Assembly (NCBI RefSeq): GCF_011065895.1
Contig: NZ_JAALCR010000012.1
Span: 168,244-232,243 of the forward strand
Source: Paludisphaera rhizosphaerae
GTDB taxonomy: Bacteria > Planctomycetota > Planctomycetia > Isosphaerales > Isosphaeraceae
Direction of reading: 5' to 3'
DNA length: 64,000 bases
How positions within the stretch are numbered: position 1 is the stretch's first letter; each line of letters opens with the position of its first letter. This document shows positions 17,980 through 28,242 of the stretch, in pieces. Made by a program: the position numbers and the translations under genes. Below the pieces are notes generated by a model. It ran no database searches, had not been told where the DNA came from, and was given only the letters and a program-made list of their open reading frames with translations.

Positions 17980-19683
17980 TCAGGGCTTCGGCGGGCCAGC
18001 GACCAGGGCCTCGGGGTCGTCGAGGACGAGGTAGTGGCCGTGGTCGGCGGTGACGATCAGGACCGACTCGTCCCAGTTCGAGTGGGCTTCGACCCAGGCG
18101 ATGATGGTCCGGACGGCCTCCTCGCCGCTGAAGACGGCGCCGACGGCGTTGTCGAGGTTGTTGTCGTGCAGAGCCCAGTCGACGTCCCCCGCCTCGACGA
18201 AGAGGGCGAAGGGGGTCTTGCGGGCGGCCAGGACGGCGAGGGCGGCTTCGGTCATCCCGGACAGCGTCGGGTTCATGCGGAGGTCCTCGGCGGAATAGGA
18301 CTCGGCCTTTCCGGAGGCTCCGGCGACGGGGCGGAAATCGCCGTCGGCCGTCCGAAAGGGGAGGTGCCCCTGCGTGGACGACCCGAACAGGCCGAAGAGA
18401 CGTTTCCCCTCGCCCGCCGCGCGATCGGCGGCCGAGCGGAGGGCCGACGGCCCCTCGACGCCGGGCGTCGACCGGACGACCACGTACGGACCGCCGCGGC
18501 GAGCGTCGATCGCGGCCAGGTCGTCGTCCGACAGGTAGCCCCCCTTCGCGGCGTTGAGCCCGTGGTGGGAGACGTCGCGGTGGTTGATCGCGTGGCCTTC
18601 GCCACAGCCAATCACCACATCAAGCCCCGGCAGGCGAGGCCCCTTGCCGGTCTCCTGGACGATCGAGGGGAGCCCGAGCATCTCGCGGCCGAGATCCTGG
18701 CAGTCGCCCCGGCTGACGTTGTGGGCGTAGGTCGCGGCAGGTGAAGCGTCGTCGAAGACCACGCTGCTCGCGATCCCGACGGCCCAGCCCTTCGCCTGCA
18801 ACTCGTTGAAAAGCGTCGGCGCGAACCGGCCGTCCTCGGCGACGTTGATCGACGTGTTGTAGGACTTCACCCCGGTGGAGAACTCGCCCGCGCTGGGGGC
18901 GCTGTCGGTGTAGGCGTGGAGGACGCGGCCGACCTTCGCCACGCCATCGCGGTCGGTTTCGCTGGCCGATTGGCCCTTCAGGTAACCCCGCGCCTGAGCG
19001 AAAAGGGGGCCGGGCGTCCACGGGGTCGGCCCGGCGATCATCGGGTCATAACCGCCGCCGAGCGTCCCTGGAGCCAGGGCCACCGTTTGACGGTCGACGT
19101 CGACGACCGTCTTGTCGTGCGTTGGAGCCGTCACGACGAAGCCGAACCGAGCGGTGCCGGCAGCGTCGTAGTCCTGGAAGACCAGGCCGGTCCCCTTGCC
19201 CTCGGAGTAGCCGACGCGGCCGGCCTTGACGATCGCCGCGGCGCGCGTCGTATCCCAGTCGAGGCCGTCGAACCAGACCGTGAAGATGTATTTGGCTCCG
19301 CGAGCGGCGGCGTTCTTCTGCACCCGGTAGAGGTCGCTCTGGTCGGCGTAGACGGCGTCGGGATTCACGGTGTTCGGGGGCAGGACGCCGAAGAGAGAGC
19401 GGACCCCTTCCTCGGTTCGGTAGCGGCTGTTCTCGCCCGTGACCGCGCCGAGGTCAGCCTTGCTCCCGAACGTGTAGACGGGGATCAGCCGGTTCGTGTG
19501 GCTGCCGTGGTTAGTGAAGACGTCGTTGGGCGCCTGCGAGCCGAAGTGGTAGGGCCGCGGGAGCCTCTGATCCCTGGTCGCGACGGCCCGTTCCTGGAGT
19601 TCGCGGAGGCGGTCGTCGCCGCGGGCGAGGGCCGCCGAGGCGATCAGAACGAGCGGCAAAACCCGATATAAAGCGGCGGACAT
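17980..19683 (-). CDS. Secreted alkaline phosphatase
   Basis: A 567-residue protein with a signal peptide (LPLVLIASAALARG). Alkaline-phosphatase motifs are present: YTDSAPSAG with candidate nucleophile Ser261, VEAGDVDWALHDNN and TADHGHY near the C-terminus. It should remove phosphate from organic phosphomonoesters outside the cytoplasm. The gene follows the DUF1559 gene by 52 bases on the same strand, so it may share a transcript with the small lipoprotein and DUF1559 genes upstream. It is longer than the minimal enzyme, with an insertion between residues 30 and 240. Confidence 0.87.
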   Translation of the reverse strand: MSAALYRVLPLVLIASAALARGDDRLRELQERAVATRDQRLPRPYHFGSQAPNDVFTNHGSHTNRLIPVYTFGSKADLGAVTGENSRYRTEEGVRSLFGVLPPNTVNPDAVYADQSDLYRVQKNAAARGAKYIFTVWFDGLDWDTTRAAAIVKAGRVGYSEGKGTGLVFQDYDAAGTARFGFVVTAPTHDKTVVDVDRQTVALAPGTLGGGYDPMIAGPTPWTPGPLFAQARGYLKGQSASETDRDGVAKVGRVLHAYTDSAPSAGEFSTGVKSYNTSINVAEDGRFAPTLFNELQAKGWAVGIASSVVFDDASPAATYAHNVSRGDCQDLGREMLGLPSIVQETGKGPRLPGLDVVIGCGEGHAINHRDVSHHGLNAAKGGYLSDDDLAAIDARRGGPYVVVRSTPGVEGPSALRSAADRAAGEGKRLFGLFGSSTQGHLPFRTADGDFRPVAGASGKAESYSAEDLRMNPTLSGMTEAALAVLAARKTPFALFVEAGDVDWALHDNNLDNAVGAVFSGEEAVRTIIAWVEAHSNWDESVLIVTADHGHYLVLDDPEALVAGPPKP

Positions 19684-19735
19684 AAATCTCTCCTGTCCAG
19701 CCGAGGCCGGGAGAGGCCGGCCCCGGCGCGACGGG

Positions 19736-20857
19736 TCAGTACGAATCGGCGCTGATGATCTCGCCCTTGGAGCGAGAGCCCAGGGCCCACCATGTGGGAC
19801 GGGAGATCGAATCCTTGATGAATCGGACCGAGCCGTCGACGAGCAGGGTGTTCACGCCGCCGGAGTGCATGCTGCTGGCGGGCAGCGAAATCGCGCCGTT
19901 GTCGCTCTGGCTGGGGTTCCCCTGGGGTCGGCAGAGGCCCATCTTGTCGTTGGGCGACTGGCCCATGTTGAAGAGGCAGCCCTCGGAGACCGACGCCCAG
20001 CGATAACCGCGGTGGCTGGTGATCTTGACCGAGGCCGGGTTCGACCACTCGGCCCGGCAGGCGTCGACGCCGGCCTGGAAGTTGGCCATGTCGGTCGCGG
20101 GGCCGGCGAAGTCGTCGACGTACTGGCTGGCGACGACGGTCCCCGTGACGACGCCGTTGCCGCGATACTTGCTGCCGGGCGACGACGTCCCGACGCCGCG
20201 GTTGGTCTCATTCCCCTTGTTGTCGCCGACGAGGGCCTCGGAGAAGAGGACCGTGTTGGAAGTGCCGTCCATCGCGTCGCGGATGCCGTAGCTGATCCAG
20301 ACGGCGAACATGCCGGTGCTGCCGTTGCCGTCGGCGTTCTGCAGGTTGCCGTTGCCGTTGCTCGGGCCCGTCGGCCATTCGCTGGTGGTCCCGGAGCAGA
20401 CGTGGTAGCTGTTGATGTTCTGCGTGCCCACGTAGGGGTCGCTCGGGCACATGAACGCGCGGACGACCGAAGCCACGACCGTGGAGTTCATCGGCTGGGA
20501 GACGGCGTCGTGGATCTCCTCGGCGAAGTTGAAGTTGATGGCGTTGTACAGCGCCTGCTGCTCGACGAAGGGGAGGGCGGTGGCCAGGGCGCTCCAGCCT
20601 CGCCAGTCGGCGTAGCCGGGGCAGGCCGTCGGCGGGTCGGAATTGCAGTTCTTCGACGCCCCCATGGGGAACGTCTCGTTCGAGGAGTGGTAGTTGTGCA
20701 TCGCCAACCCGATCTGCTTCAGGTTGTTGGTGCACTGGATCCGGCGGGCGGCCTCGCGCGCCGCCTGCACGGCGGGGAGCAGCAAGGCGATCAACACGGC
20801 GATGATCGCGATAACGACGAGCAGTTCGATCAGCGTAAATCCGGGTCTGCGCTTCAT
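19736..20857 (-). CDS. DUF1559 pseudopilin-like protein
   Basis: A 373-residue protein starting [19 protein letters not shown], a class III prepilin signal cleaved after the Gly, then the [15 protein letters not shown] helix. The C-terminal DUF1559 signature reads [21 protein letters not shown] and then [18 protein letters not shown]. Four cysteines in the central beta-rich part could form disulfides. It lies between a small lipoprotein gene (77 bases upstream) and the alkaline phosphatase gene, all on the minus strand. Confidence 0.9.
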   Translation of the reverse strand: MKRRPGFTLIELLVVIAIIAVLIALLLPAVQAAREAARRIQCTNNLKQIGLAMHNYHSSNETFPMGASKNCNSDPPTACPGYADWRGWSALATALPFVEQQALYNAINFNFAEEIHDAVSQPMNSTVVASVVRAFMCPSDPYVGTQNINSYHVCSGTTSEWPTGPSNGNGNLQNADGNGSTGMFAVWISYGIRDAMDGTSNTVLFSEALVGDNKGNETNRGVGTSSPGSKYRGNGVVTGTVVASQYVDDFAGPATDMANFQAGVDACRAEWSNPASVKITSHRGYRWASVSEGCLFNMGQSPNDKMGLCRPQGNPSQSDNGAISLPASSMHSGGVNTLLVDGSVRFIKDSISRPTWWALGSRSKGEIISADSY

Positions 20858-20934
20858 GGAGTTCTCAGGGCTGGTGGATCGATTCCAAGGGCCATACGGC
20901 GGGCCGACGCGGCCCGTCCCGCGCCGCGCCAAGG

Positions 20935-21159
20935 TCAGCGTCGGCGGCCCCTGGACGTCTTCGCCTTCGACTTCAGGAGGGCTTCGGTCGTTTCCTCAGG
21001 GGCGAGCGGCTCCGGGTCCTTGACCATCGGCGTCCCTCCCCCGGCGTCCGCGCCGCAGCCCGAAACGAGGCCGGCGAGGCCCACGACGATCGCCGCGGAC
21101 CACACCCGCAAGGCGGTCCGCCGGGTCGAGATCGAACTTTCACTTCCCGTCGAGTTCAT
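20935..21159 (-). CDS. Small lipoprotein beside a DUF1559 gene
   Basis: A 74-residue protein with a lipoprotein signal: [18 protein letters not shown], Cys being the lipid site. The short mature part is rich in Pro, Glu and Lys and ends KTSRGRRR. It has no beta-sandwich domain, unlike the other lipoproteins linked to DUF1559 genes here, and may be a reduced version of that partner. It is probably the first gene of the minus-strand group that leads into the DUF1559 protein and the phosphatase. Confidence 0.7.
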   Translation of the reverse strand: MNSTGSESSISTRRTALRVWSAAIVVGLAGLVSGCGADAGGGTPMVKDPEPLAPEETTEALLKSKAKTSRGRRR

Positions 21160-21665
21160 GGACAGCGCTCGCTTAAGGAACGATCCGGAAGCGGACGGCC
21201 GCCGTCGGCCGTCCCCGAGGGGCGGCAGTCTCCGCCTGTTTGACCGAGTATCCGACTCGACGTGCGTAATCAGCGAAGGCCGAAAGAAACGTTAATGAAC
21301 GACTTGTCATTCCTCTCTCGATTCCATCACGGCGTCGATCTTCGACCTCCCCGCCATATCCGACCCCGCGACCCGAGTCCGGCCCAAAGAAGCATTCCAG
21401 ACAATCCCCATAGGATTCGTCTTGCATCGCCGACGAAGAGCCGATAGATTCCCTTGTCGAGTCGATCGATCGACTTGGTCTTCAAACCGGTTTCAGCCTG
21501 GAAACCGATCACGGCGAGGCGACGGGCGAGCTGTTCTCGATATTCCCTACCGAATAAGTCAACACGACTCCGACCGCCGACCGAAACTGGTTGCGGCACG
21601 TCGGAGGAGCAGGGGGCGTCGGCGGGGGGTCGTGAGGGCCGGGCTCGCGGGGCAAGGAGGGGGCG
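21160..21665. other. Intergenic region between divergent DUF1559/lipoprotein groups
   Basis: This region must hold promoters for both the leftward and rightward groups. No gene with a start codon was found. On the minus strand about 21420-21560 reads like protein (GREYREQLARRLAVIG then TKSIDRLDKGIYRLFVGD) but lacks a start, so it may be a gene remnant. Confidence 0.45.
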
Positions 21666-22133
21666 ATGGGGTTCCGAACGGGGAACGGCTGGGCGGGTTT
21701 TCGCGGGTCGGCGGTGCTGGCGGCGGTGCTGCTGGGATCGACCGGGTGTAGCGACGACGCGACCGGGTTGAAGGTCCCCGCGTTCCCGGTGAGGGGAAAG
21801 GTGACTTTCGAGGGCCAGCCGGCGGCGGGGGCGTTCGTGGTCTTCCACCCCAAGACGGCGGTCAAGCCCGGCGAAGAAGTCCTGAAGCCCCGGGCGACGG
21901 TCAAGCCCGACGGCGAGTTCACACTCTCGACGGCTTCCGACGGCGACGGAGCGCCGGCCGGCGAGTACGACGTGACCGTCCAGTGGACGAAGCCCGTCAA
22001 GCAGGGAGCGGACCTCGTGGCCGGCCCGAACGTCATCCCCAAGGCCTACGCCGAACCCGCCACCACGCCGCTCCACGTCACGGTCCGCGACTCGGACAAC
22101 GCGCTGGAGCCGTTCGCGATCACGAAGAAATAG
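21666..22133 (+). CDS. Lipoprotein with carboxypeptidase-regulatory-like domain
   Basis: A 155-residue protein with lipobox LLGSTGC. The mature part has the pattern FPVRGKVTFEGQPAAGAFVVFHP, then PDGEFTLST, then DGAPAGEYDVTVQW, which is the carboxypeptidase-regulatory-like beta-sandwich often found in planctomycete lipoproteins. It lies 79 bases before a DUF1559 gene on the same strand and the two are almost certainly one transcript. The role is probably as an envelope partner of the pseudopilin-like protein (inference). Confidence 0.82.
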   Translation: MGFRTGNGWAGFRGSAVLAAVLLGSTGCSDDATGLKVPAFPVRGKVTFEGQPAAGAFVVFHPKTAVKPGEEVLKPRATVKPDGEFTLSTASDGDGAPAGEYDVTVQWTKPVKQGADLVAGPNVIPKAYAEPATTPLHVTVRDSDNALEPFAITKK

Positions 22134-22212
22134 GGTCGAGACGACGCCATCGTCTCCCATCACGTCTTGATTCCATACACATCGCCCAAGGATCGAAACG
22201 AGGGTAATTAGG

Positions 22213-23214
22213 ATGAACGAGTCCCGCCGCTCCCATAAGGGATTCACGCTGATCGAATTGCTCGTGGTCATCGCCATCATCGCCGTGTTGATCTCGCTGC
22301 TGCTCCCCGCCGTGCAGGCGGCTCGCGAGGCCGCCCGCAGGGCCCAGTGCGTCAACAACCTGAAGCAGGTGGGGATCGCCTTCCACAACTTCCACGACGT
22401 CAACGGCAACGTGCCTTACAGCCTGCGTCCCTCGGGCCTGACGACCGCGCCGCGAGTCGCGGCGATCCTGACGATGCTCAACTTCATGGAGCAGACGCAG
22501 ATCTACAACGCGGTCAACATCGGGATCACCTGGGGCGATCCGACGAACTGGACGGCCGTGAAGACGCGGGTCGCCACCCTGATCTGCCCTTCCTCCCCGG
22601 CCGACCCGAGCCGGCTCGACGGCATCCCGGAAGTCCAGCCCTACTCGCCGAGTTGGACGGCGACGATCGCCGCGATCACCGACTACTCGCCGATCGTCGG
22701 CCTGGACTCGCGGCTGAGCGCCTACGGGCTGTTCCCGGCGACCTCGACGCCGCCGGAGTCGCTGATCGTCAAGAACAAGGCGACCAAGCTGGCGGACGCC
22801 ACCGACGGGCTGTCGAACACGGTCGTCTTCGTGGAGTCGGCGGGACGGCCGTTCGTGTACCGCCGCGGCGGCAAGGTCATCAGCAGCGTGCCTGACCACC
22901 GGGTCAACGCGGGGGGCTGGGCCCGGCCGGCCAGCGACGTGATGCTCAACGGCTCCACGGCCGACGGCTCGATCTTTCCGGGCAATACCGTGATCAACGC
23001 GGCCAACGGCGATGACGTCTACGGCCAGCCGTTCCCCCACCCGTACTACGTCACCGAGGGGACCGGCGCTCTGTTCGGGTTCCACAGCGGCGGGATCAAC
23101 GTCCTGCTGGGGGACGGCTCGGTCCGGTTCGTGAAGGAGTCGGTCGCCCTGCCGACGTTCGCCGCCCTGGTGACGCGGGCCGGCGGCGAAGTGATCTCGG
23201 CCGACCAGTATTGA
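22213..23214 (+). CDS. DUF1559 pseudopilin-like protein
   Basis: A 333-residue protein with prepilin signal [16 protein letters not shown] and the [18 protein letters not shown] helix. The C-terminal signature reads [20 protein letters not shown] and ends [10 protein letters not shown]. It is the second gene after the lipoprotein at 21666. A short hairpin (GTCGCCCG-AAC-CGGGCGAC) just after its stop may end the transcript before the sulfate transporter genes. Confidence 0.9.
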   Translation: MNESRRSHKGFTLIELLVVIAIIAVLISLLLPAVQAAREAARRAQCVNNLKQVGIAFHNFHDVNGNVPYSLRPSGLTTAPRVAAILTMLNFMEQTQIYNAVNIGITWGDPTNWTAVKTRVATLICPSSPADPSRLDGIPEVQPYSPSWTATIAAITDYSPIVGLDSRLSAYGLFPATSTPPESLIVKNKATKLADATDGLSNTVVFVESAGRPFVYRRGGKVISSVPDHRVNAGGWARPASDVMLNGSTADGSIFPGNTVINAANGDDVYGQPFPHPYYVTEGTGALFGFHSGGINVLLGDGSVRFVKESVALPTFAALVTRAGGEVISADQY

Positions 23215-23337
23215 CGTTGACCTGTCGCCCGAACCGGGCGACCATCCCCGTGGACCCCTCCCGGCCGGTCCCGCCCGTCACTCGACGCGCGGGCCGGCCG
23301 AAGGCCGTTTCCGCTTCCGCATGTTCCCGAGGTTGAG

Positions 23338-24396
23338 ATGGAGCTTCCCCCTTCCCGACGCCTTCGATTCGGCCTGGCGGCCGCAGCGATGCTCGCGTCG
23401 GTCGCCGCCGGCTGCGACGGCCCCTCCGCAGCGCCGGCGGATTCGCTGAAGATCGGCGGCTACTCGGTCGTCCGCGAAGTCCTCCACGAAGGGATCATCC
23501 CCGCGTTCGCCCGCAAGTGGAAGGAGAAGACCGGCCGCGAGCCCGAGTTCGCCGAGTCCTACAGCGCCTCGGGCGCCCAGGCCCGGTCGATCGCCTCGGG
23601 CTTTGACGCCGACGTCGCCGCACTCTCGCACTCCGGCGACATGGAGATCCTGGTCAAGGCGGGCAAGGTGGCCAAGGATTGGCGGGAAGGCCCGTACAAG
23701 GGGATCATGACCAACAGCCTGGTCGTCATCGGCCATCGCGAGGGGAACCCCAAGGGGATCCACGACTGGGCCGACCTCGGCAAGCCCGGCGTGGGAGTGC
23801 TTTATCCCGACCCCAAGACCTCCGGCGGCGCCCGCTGGAACGTCAACGCGATCTTCGGGTCGGGGTATCTGGAAGCCGCGGCGAAGGACGCCGGCAAGCC
23901 GGACCTCAGCGCCGTGAAGGACCTCATGGCGAAGATCCAGGCGAACGTCGTGAACATGGACCCCTCGGGCCGGCAGAGCATGGCGAACTTCGCCAAGTTC
24001 CGGACCGGCGACGCGGTCGTGACCTATGAGAACGAGCTGCTGCTGCGGGCCAAGGAGGGGGACGCGATCCCCTACATCATCCCCCCCGCGACGCTCCTGA
24101 TCGAGAGCCCCGTGGCGCTCGTCGGGCCGTCGGTGAAGAAGCACGGGAACGCGGAGATCGCCCAGGCCTTCCTGGAGTTCCTGACCTCGGCCGAGGGCCA
24201 GCGGATCTTCGCCGAGTACGGCTTCCGCCCCGTGAATCCCGAGGCGAAGGACGCCGTCCCCGGCCGGCTCGAACCTGCGAAGGTCTTCACCACCGCCGAC
24301 CTCGGCGGCTGGAAGAAGCTCTCGGACGAACTCTACTCGACGAACGGCCTGTGGACGACGATCGCCGCCGAGGTCGTGCAGAACCGGAGGAACTGA
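23338..24396 (+). CDS. cysP: Sulfate/thiosulfate ABC transporter substrate-binding protein
   Basis: A 352-residue lipoprotein-type binding protein (ASVAAGC lipobox at about residue 25). Family motifs include SYSASGAQARSIASGFDADVAALS, which forms the oxyanion pocket in Sbp/CysP, GVLYPDPKTSGGARWN, and VVTYENELLL near residue 230. It should capture sulfate in the periplasm for the two permeases encoded directly downstream. It is the first gene of a tight four-gene operon (3 bases to the next start). Sbp and CysP cannot be told apart here. Confidence 0.9.
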   Translation: MELPPSRRLRFGLAAAAMLASVAAGCDGPSAAPADSLKIGGYSVVREVLHEGIIPAFARKWKEKTGREPEFAESYSASGAQARSIASGFDADVAALSHSGDMEILVKAGKVAKDWREGPYKGIMTNSLVVIGHREGNPKGIHDWADLGKPGVGVLYPDPKTSGGARWNVNAIFGSGYLEAAAKDAGKPDLSAVKDLMAKIQANVVNMDPSGRQSMANFAKFRTGDAVVTYENELLLRAKEGDAIPYIIPPATLLIESPVALVGPSVKKHGNAEIAQAFLEFLTSAEGQRIFAEYGFRPVNPEAKDAVPGRLEPAKVFTTADLGGWKKLSDELYSTNGLWTTIAAEVVQNRRN

Positions 24397-24399
24397 GGC

Positions 24400-25272
24400 A
24401 TGGCCGCCGCCGCGACGGTCGCCGCCGCGACCACGACCAAGACCCCGCACCACGCTCACCCACGCCGCGAGCGAGCCCCCCTCGTCCTGCGCGGGGCGAG
24501 CCTCCTCTACCTGGGGGTAATGGTCGTCCTGCCGATGCTGGCGATGACCGTCCAGGCCTTCCAGCCTGGCCCCAGGGCCTTCTGGTCGGCCGTGACCGAG
24601 CCCTACGCCTGGCACGCGCTCAAGCTCACGTTCGCCACGGCGTTCATCATGGTGATCGTCGGGGCGATCACCGGCACGGCCACCGCCTGGGTGATCGTCC
24701 GGTATGAGTTCCCCGGCCGAGGGTTGGTCAACGCCCTGATCGACCTCCCCTTTGCGGTCCCCACGGTCGTCACGGGGGTCATGCTGGTGGCCCTTTACGG
24801 CCCGGACAGCGTCGTCGGCGCGATCATGGCGAAGGGGGGCTGGCGGGTCGTCTACAACCAGCCGGGGATCATCCTGGCCTTGCTCTTCGTGACCTACCCC
24901 TTCGTGATCCGGAGCGTCCAGCCGGTGCTGCTGGCCCTCGACCGGACCGAGGAAGAGGCCGCCGCGACGCTCGGCGCCGGGCCGATGACCACCTTCCTCC
25001 GCATCACGCTGCCGACCTTGTGGCCGTCGATCCTGACCGGATCGGCCCTCTCGTTCAGCCGGGCGTTGGGGGAGTACGGCAGCGTCGTGATGATCGCCGG
25101 CAATCAGCCGATGCTGACCAAGACGGCCCCGATCTACGTCTTCGGCGAGATCGAGAGCGGCAACCGCCACGGGGCCCTGGCCGTCTCGGCCGTCCTGCTG
25201 GCGACGTCGCTGCTGATCCTCGTGGTCCTCAACGCGCTCCAGCGCGGGAGGGAGATCCATGACGCGGCCTGA
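24400..25272 (+). CDS. cysT: Sulfate ABC transporter permease CysT
   Basis: A 290-residue integral membrane protein with about six membrane segments and the permease loop (EEEAAATLGAGPMTTFLRITLP, the EAA motif that contacts the ATPase). A GGAGG site precedes the ATG. The N-terminal 25 residues are an Ala/Thr/His-rich extension not needed for transport. Its end overlaps the start of cysW by 14 bases, typical of translationally coupled subunits. Confidence 0.9.
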   Translation: MAAAATVAAATTTKTPHHAHPRRERAPLVLRGASLLYLGVMVVLPMLAMTVQAFQPGPRAFWSAVTEPYAWHALKLTFATAFIMVIVGAITGTATAWVIVRYEFPGRGLVNALIDLPFAVPTVVTGVMLVALYGPDSVVGAIMAKGGWRVVYNQPGIILALLFVTYPFVIRSVQPVLLALDRTEEEAAATLGAGPMTTFLRITLPTLWPSILTGSALSFSRALGEYGSVVMIAGNQPMLTKTAPIYVFGEIESGNRHGALAVSAVLLATSLLILVVLNALQRGREIHDAA

Positions 25273-26170
25273 CCTGCGGGAGGACGCCCCCGCCGACCTC
25301 GAATGGACCTCCATGCCCCGCGCGGCCGAGCTCCCCCTGAAGGGGAGGGACGAGCCCTCGTCGTGGGGCAGGCGGCTGCTCATCGCGGCGGTGCTCCTCT
25401 GGTTCGCGGCCCTGATCCTGATCCCCGGCGCGGCGCTGGTGCGGCAGGCCTTCTCCAAGGGCTGGGGGCCGCTGGCGACGGCGCTGACCGACCCCGCGGT
25501 CCGGCGGTCGTTCGGGATGTCGCTGGGGATCACGCTGGTCGCCACGGTGATCAACACGGTCTTCGGGATCGCGATGGCCCTGGTGCTGGTCCGGCAGCGG
25601 TTCTTCGGCCGGACGCTGATCGACGGCATCGTGGACATGCCGTTCGCCGTCTCGCCGATCGTCGCGGGGCTGATGCTGATCGTCCTGTACGGGCCGGAGT
25701 CTCCGGTGGGGGGCTGGCTGGAGTCGAAGGGGATCCAGGTCGTCTACGCGATGCCCGGGATGGTCCTGGCGACCATGTTCGTGACGGTCCCGTTCGTGGT
25801 CCGCGAGTTGGTCCCGGTCCTCCGCGAGATGGGCGAGGAGTATGAGCAGGCCGCCCACACGCTGGGGGCCAGCCGCTGGCGGACCTTCTGGAGCGTCACA
25901 CTCCCCTCGATCCGGTGGGGCGTGGCCTACGGCGTGACCCTGACGGTCGCCCGCTGCCTGGGCGAGTTCGGCGCGGTGCTGGTGGTCTCCGGCAACGTGA
26001 TCGGCCGGACGCAAACGGCGACGCTCCTCATCAACGAGGGGATCGACAGCTACCATCCCGAGGGCGCCTACGCGGCCAGCCTGGTTCTGGCCGCGGTCTC
26101 CTTCGTCCTGCTGGTGGGGATGGATCTCCTCCGGGTACGGCTGGAACGGGTGAAGGAGGTGGAACCGTGA
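25259..26170 (+). CDS. cysW: Sulfate ABC transporter permease CysW
   Basis: A 303-residue integral membrane protein with the CysW pattern [37 protein letters not shown] and an EAA loop ([22 protein letters not shown]). It pairs with CysT to form the membrane pore. It starts inside the end of cysT and is followed by the ATPase gene. An ATG at 25259 with GGGAGGGAG upstream was chosen. Confidence 0.9.
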   Translation: MTRPDLREDAPADLEWTSMPRAAELPLKGRDEPSSWGRRLLIAAVLLWFAALILIPGAALVRQAFSKGWGPLATALTDPAVRRSFGMSLGITLVATVINTVFGIAMALVLVRQRFFGRTLIDGIVDMPFAVSPIVAGLMLIVLYGPESPVGGWLESKGIQVVYAMPGMVLATMFVTVPFVVRELVPVLREMGEEYEQAAHTLGASRWRTFWSVTLPSIRWGVAYGVTLTVARCLGEFGAVLVVSGNVIGRTQTATLLINEGIDSYHPEGAYAASLVLAAVSFVLLVGMDLLRVRLERVKEVEP

Positions 26171-26319
26171 GCGCCGGTTTTCACTCAGATGTGAAGTCGG
26201 AACGGACGTCGTCGGCTCCGTCGAGGTTGTCGCCGAAGGCGGGGGTTCCGTACCATCGAGGGACGTGGCTGTCGCCTCGGATCGGGGTCGCGGGGAAGTC
26301 GGGAAGCGAGGGGCGAGAC

Positions 26320-27432
26320 GTGGCGATCGAGGTTCGAGGGCTCTCCAAGAAGTACGGCTCGTTCCAGGCGGTGGACGACGTCTCGTTCGAGGTCCAGGCA
26401 GGTCAGTTGGTGGCCATGCTGGGCCCTTCGGGATCGGGCAAGAGCACCATCCTGCGGACGATCGCCGGCCTGGAGACGGCCGACACCGGCAGCGTGATGC
26501 TCACCGGCGAGGACGCCACCGACCTCCCCGTCCAGCAGCGTGGGGTGGGCTTCGTCTTCCAGCACTACGCCCTCTTCCGCCACATGACGATCCGCGACAA
26601 CATCGGCTTCGGCCTGAAGATCCAGGGCGTCCCCCGCGCCGAGGTCCGCCGCCGGGTCGACGAGCTGCTGAACCTGATCCAGCTCGGCGGTTATGCGAAC
26701 CGGTATCCCTCGCAGCTCTCCGGCGGCCAGCGCCAGCGGATCGCCCTGGCCCGGGCGCTCGCGCCCCGGCCCAAGGTCCTGCTGCTGGACGAGCCCTTCG
26801 GCGCCCTCGACGCCAAGGTCCGCGACGAGCTGCGCACCTGGCTGCGGCGGCTGCACGACGAGGTCCACGTCACCAGCCTGTTCGTCACCCACGACCAGCG
26901 CGAGGCGTTCGAGGTCTCCGACCAGATCGTCGTCCTGGCCGACGGCCGAATCCAGCAGATCGGCCCGCCGCAGGAGCTTTACGAGCGTCCCGCCAACCCG
27001 TTCGTCGCCGGCTTCCTGGGGGCGATCAACGTCCTGCCGCTGCGTTCCCTGAAGGCTGGGACCATCGGCCGGAGCCCGGAGACCTGGGTCGAGATCCCCC
27101 CCGCCAACAACGAACACGCCGAGGCCTACGTCCGCCCCCACGACCTGGACGTCCACGCCCAGCGCGACGGCAAGCCCTACTGGCCGGCGGTCATCGAACG
27201 GATCACCCCCCTGGGGGGCGTCGTCCGGCTCGACCTGCGGATCGCCCCCGACCATCCGCTGCACATCGAACTCCCCAGCAACCGATCCGCCGGCGTGGGC
27301 TTCTCGACGGGCGACGAGGTCTACGTCACCCCCCGCCACCTGAACATCTACGACCGCGCCACCGGCTCCTTCCAACCCGTCGACGTCCACCGGGCTATCG
27401 GCCTCTCCCTGGAAAACGGCGCCGGCATCTGA
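26320..27432 (+). CDS. cysA: Sulfate ABC transporter ATP-binding protein CysA
   Basis: A 370-residue ATPase: Walker [11 protein letters not shown]-loop VFQHYALF, signature LSGGQRQR, Walker [14 protein letters not shown]-loop FVTHDQ, then a C-terminal regulatory TOBE-like domain. The chosen GTG at 26320 gives the usual [15 protein letters not shown] start and has GAGGGG about 8 bases upstream. An alternative GTG at 26167 overlaps the cysW stop and would add 51 poorly conserved residues. It energises sulfate uptake with CysP, CysT and CysW. Confidence 0.88.
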   Translation: MAIEVRGLSKKYGSFQAVDDVSFEVQAGQLVAMLGPSGSGKSTILRTIAGLETADTGSVMLTGEDATDLPVQQRGVGFVFQHYALFRHMTIRDNIGFGLKIQGVPRAEVRRRVDELLNLIQLGGYANRYPSQLSGGQRQRIALARALAPRPKVLLLDEPFGALDAKVRDELRTWLRRLHDEVHVTSLFVTHDQREAFEVSDQIVVLADGRIQQIGPPQELYERPANPFVAGFLGAINVLPLRSLKAGTIGRSPETWVEIPPANNEHAEAYVRPHDLDVHAQRDGKPYWPAVIERITPLGGVVRLDLRIAPDHPLHIELPSNRSAGVGFSTGDEVYVTPRHLNIYDRATGSFQPVDVHRAIGLSLENGAGI

Positions 27433-27434
27433 GT

Positions 27435-27699
27435 CAACGGCTTCGATTGGGTTCGTCCGCACGAACCCACCAAGACGCAAAGCATTACGCCCGAACCTCT
27501 TGACGCCGAACCCGGCGTGGCTTCGTTCGTCCGGATTGTCAAAGAGCGCCCGACGCATTTCCACACTCGTCGGGCCGTGCACCGGCCCGGAGGAGACCGC
27601 CGTCGGGGGCGGTCTCTCTATCGATATCATGGCCTCGGATGGTCATTTCTGGATGCGGCTCCCGTCGAATTTCGAAAGCCGCCGCGGATTGGCGACAGC
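27435..27699 (+). repeat. 265-bp direct repeat, left copy
   Basis: This sequence recurs at 28778-29042 with five substitutions and no gaps (about 98% identical). It begins CAACGGCTTCGATTGGG, contains the hairpin TGGGTTCGT-CCGC-ACGAACCCA, and ends GGATTGGCGACAGC. The copies flank a toxin-antitoxin module. Confidence 0.95.
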
Positions 27700-27862
27700 A
27701 GTTTCGAGCAACAATCCAGGCAGCCTCTCCCGCCTCAGGAGGATGGCTGCAAGGCGACGCTTGAGGGTCTTCGGAGATTAGAGAGCTTACGCTTGTATTT
27801 CGCAATTTTGCGAAATACCATAATCTCGTCCCGCAGACTTGGGAGGATCGAGGAGAGATGGG

Positions 27863-28240
27863 ATGCCCAGGACCGAAGTTGTCTTTTTTCGTGAGGATGA
27901 CGAGAGCGTCCCACTCCTCGACTGGCTGACTCTTCTACCGCCCAAGGCCCTGGTGAAATGCCTGGCAAAGCTCGCTCGGCTCGAGGAATTGGGCTACGAG
28001 TTGAGGCGACCCGAGGCGGATCTGCTGCGAGACGGAATATACGAGCTTCGCGTCCGACTGGGGACGGTGAACTATCGGATGCTCTACTTCTTCCACGGCC
28101 GGGCTGCGGCGGTCGTGTCACACGGCCTGACGAAGGAGAAGATCGTTCCGCCGGCCGAGATCGATCATGCGATCGAGCGGAAAACGAAGTTCGAGGCTGA
28201 TCCGGAGAAGCATCGATTCCAACCAGAGCCGAGAGGTTAG
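27863..28240 (+). CDS. higB: HigB-type (Gp49-like) toxin of a type II toxin-antitoxin system
   Basis: A 125-residue protein with the Gp49-like/HigB pattern: PLLDWLTLLPPKALVKCLAKLARLEELG, DGIYELRVRLGTVNYRMLYFF, HGLTKEKIVPPAEIDHAIERK. Members are RelE-fold mRNA interferases that cleave translated mRNA. The ATG at 27863 has AGGAGAG six bases upstream; an extra upstream in-frame start is less well placed. Two bases separate it from the antitoxin gene, with toxin first as in higBA loci. It lies inside the pair of 265-bp repeats. Confidence 0.88.
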   Translation: MPRTEVVFFREDDESVPLLDWLTLLPPKALVKCLAKLARLEELGYELRRPEADLLRDGIYELRVRLGTVNYRMLYFFHGRAAAVVSHGLTKEKIVPPAEIDHAIERKTKFEADPEKHRFQPEPRG

Positions 28241-28242
28241 AG

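Noticed and set aside
15102..18053. Very long open frame of 983 codons on the plus strand, opposite the acyl-CoA synthetase gene
   Set aside because: It is the antisense shadow of a GC-rich gene: its protein is Arg/Gly/His/Asp-rich without domains, while the minus strand codes an intact well-known fusion.
23278..25638. 786-codon minus-strand frame opposite the sulfate transporter genes
   Set aside because: It runs antisense through two clear genes (cysP, cysT), has low-complexity composition and no domain, so it is a GC-driven shadow.
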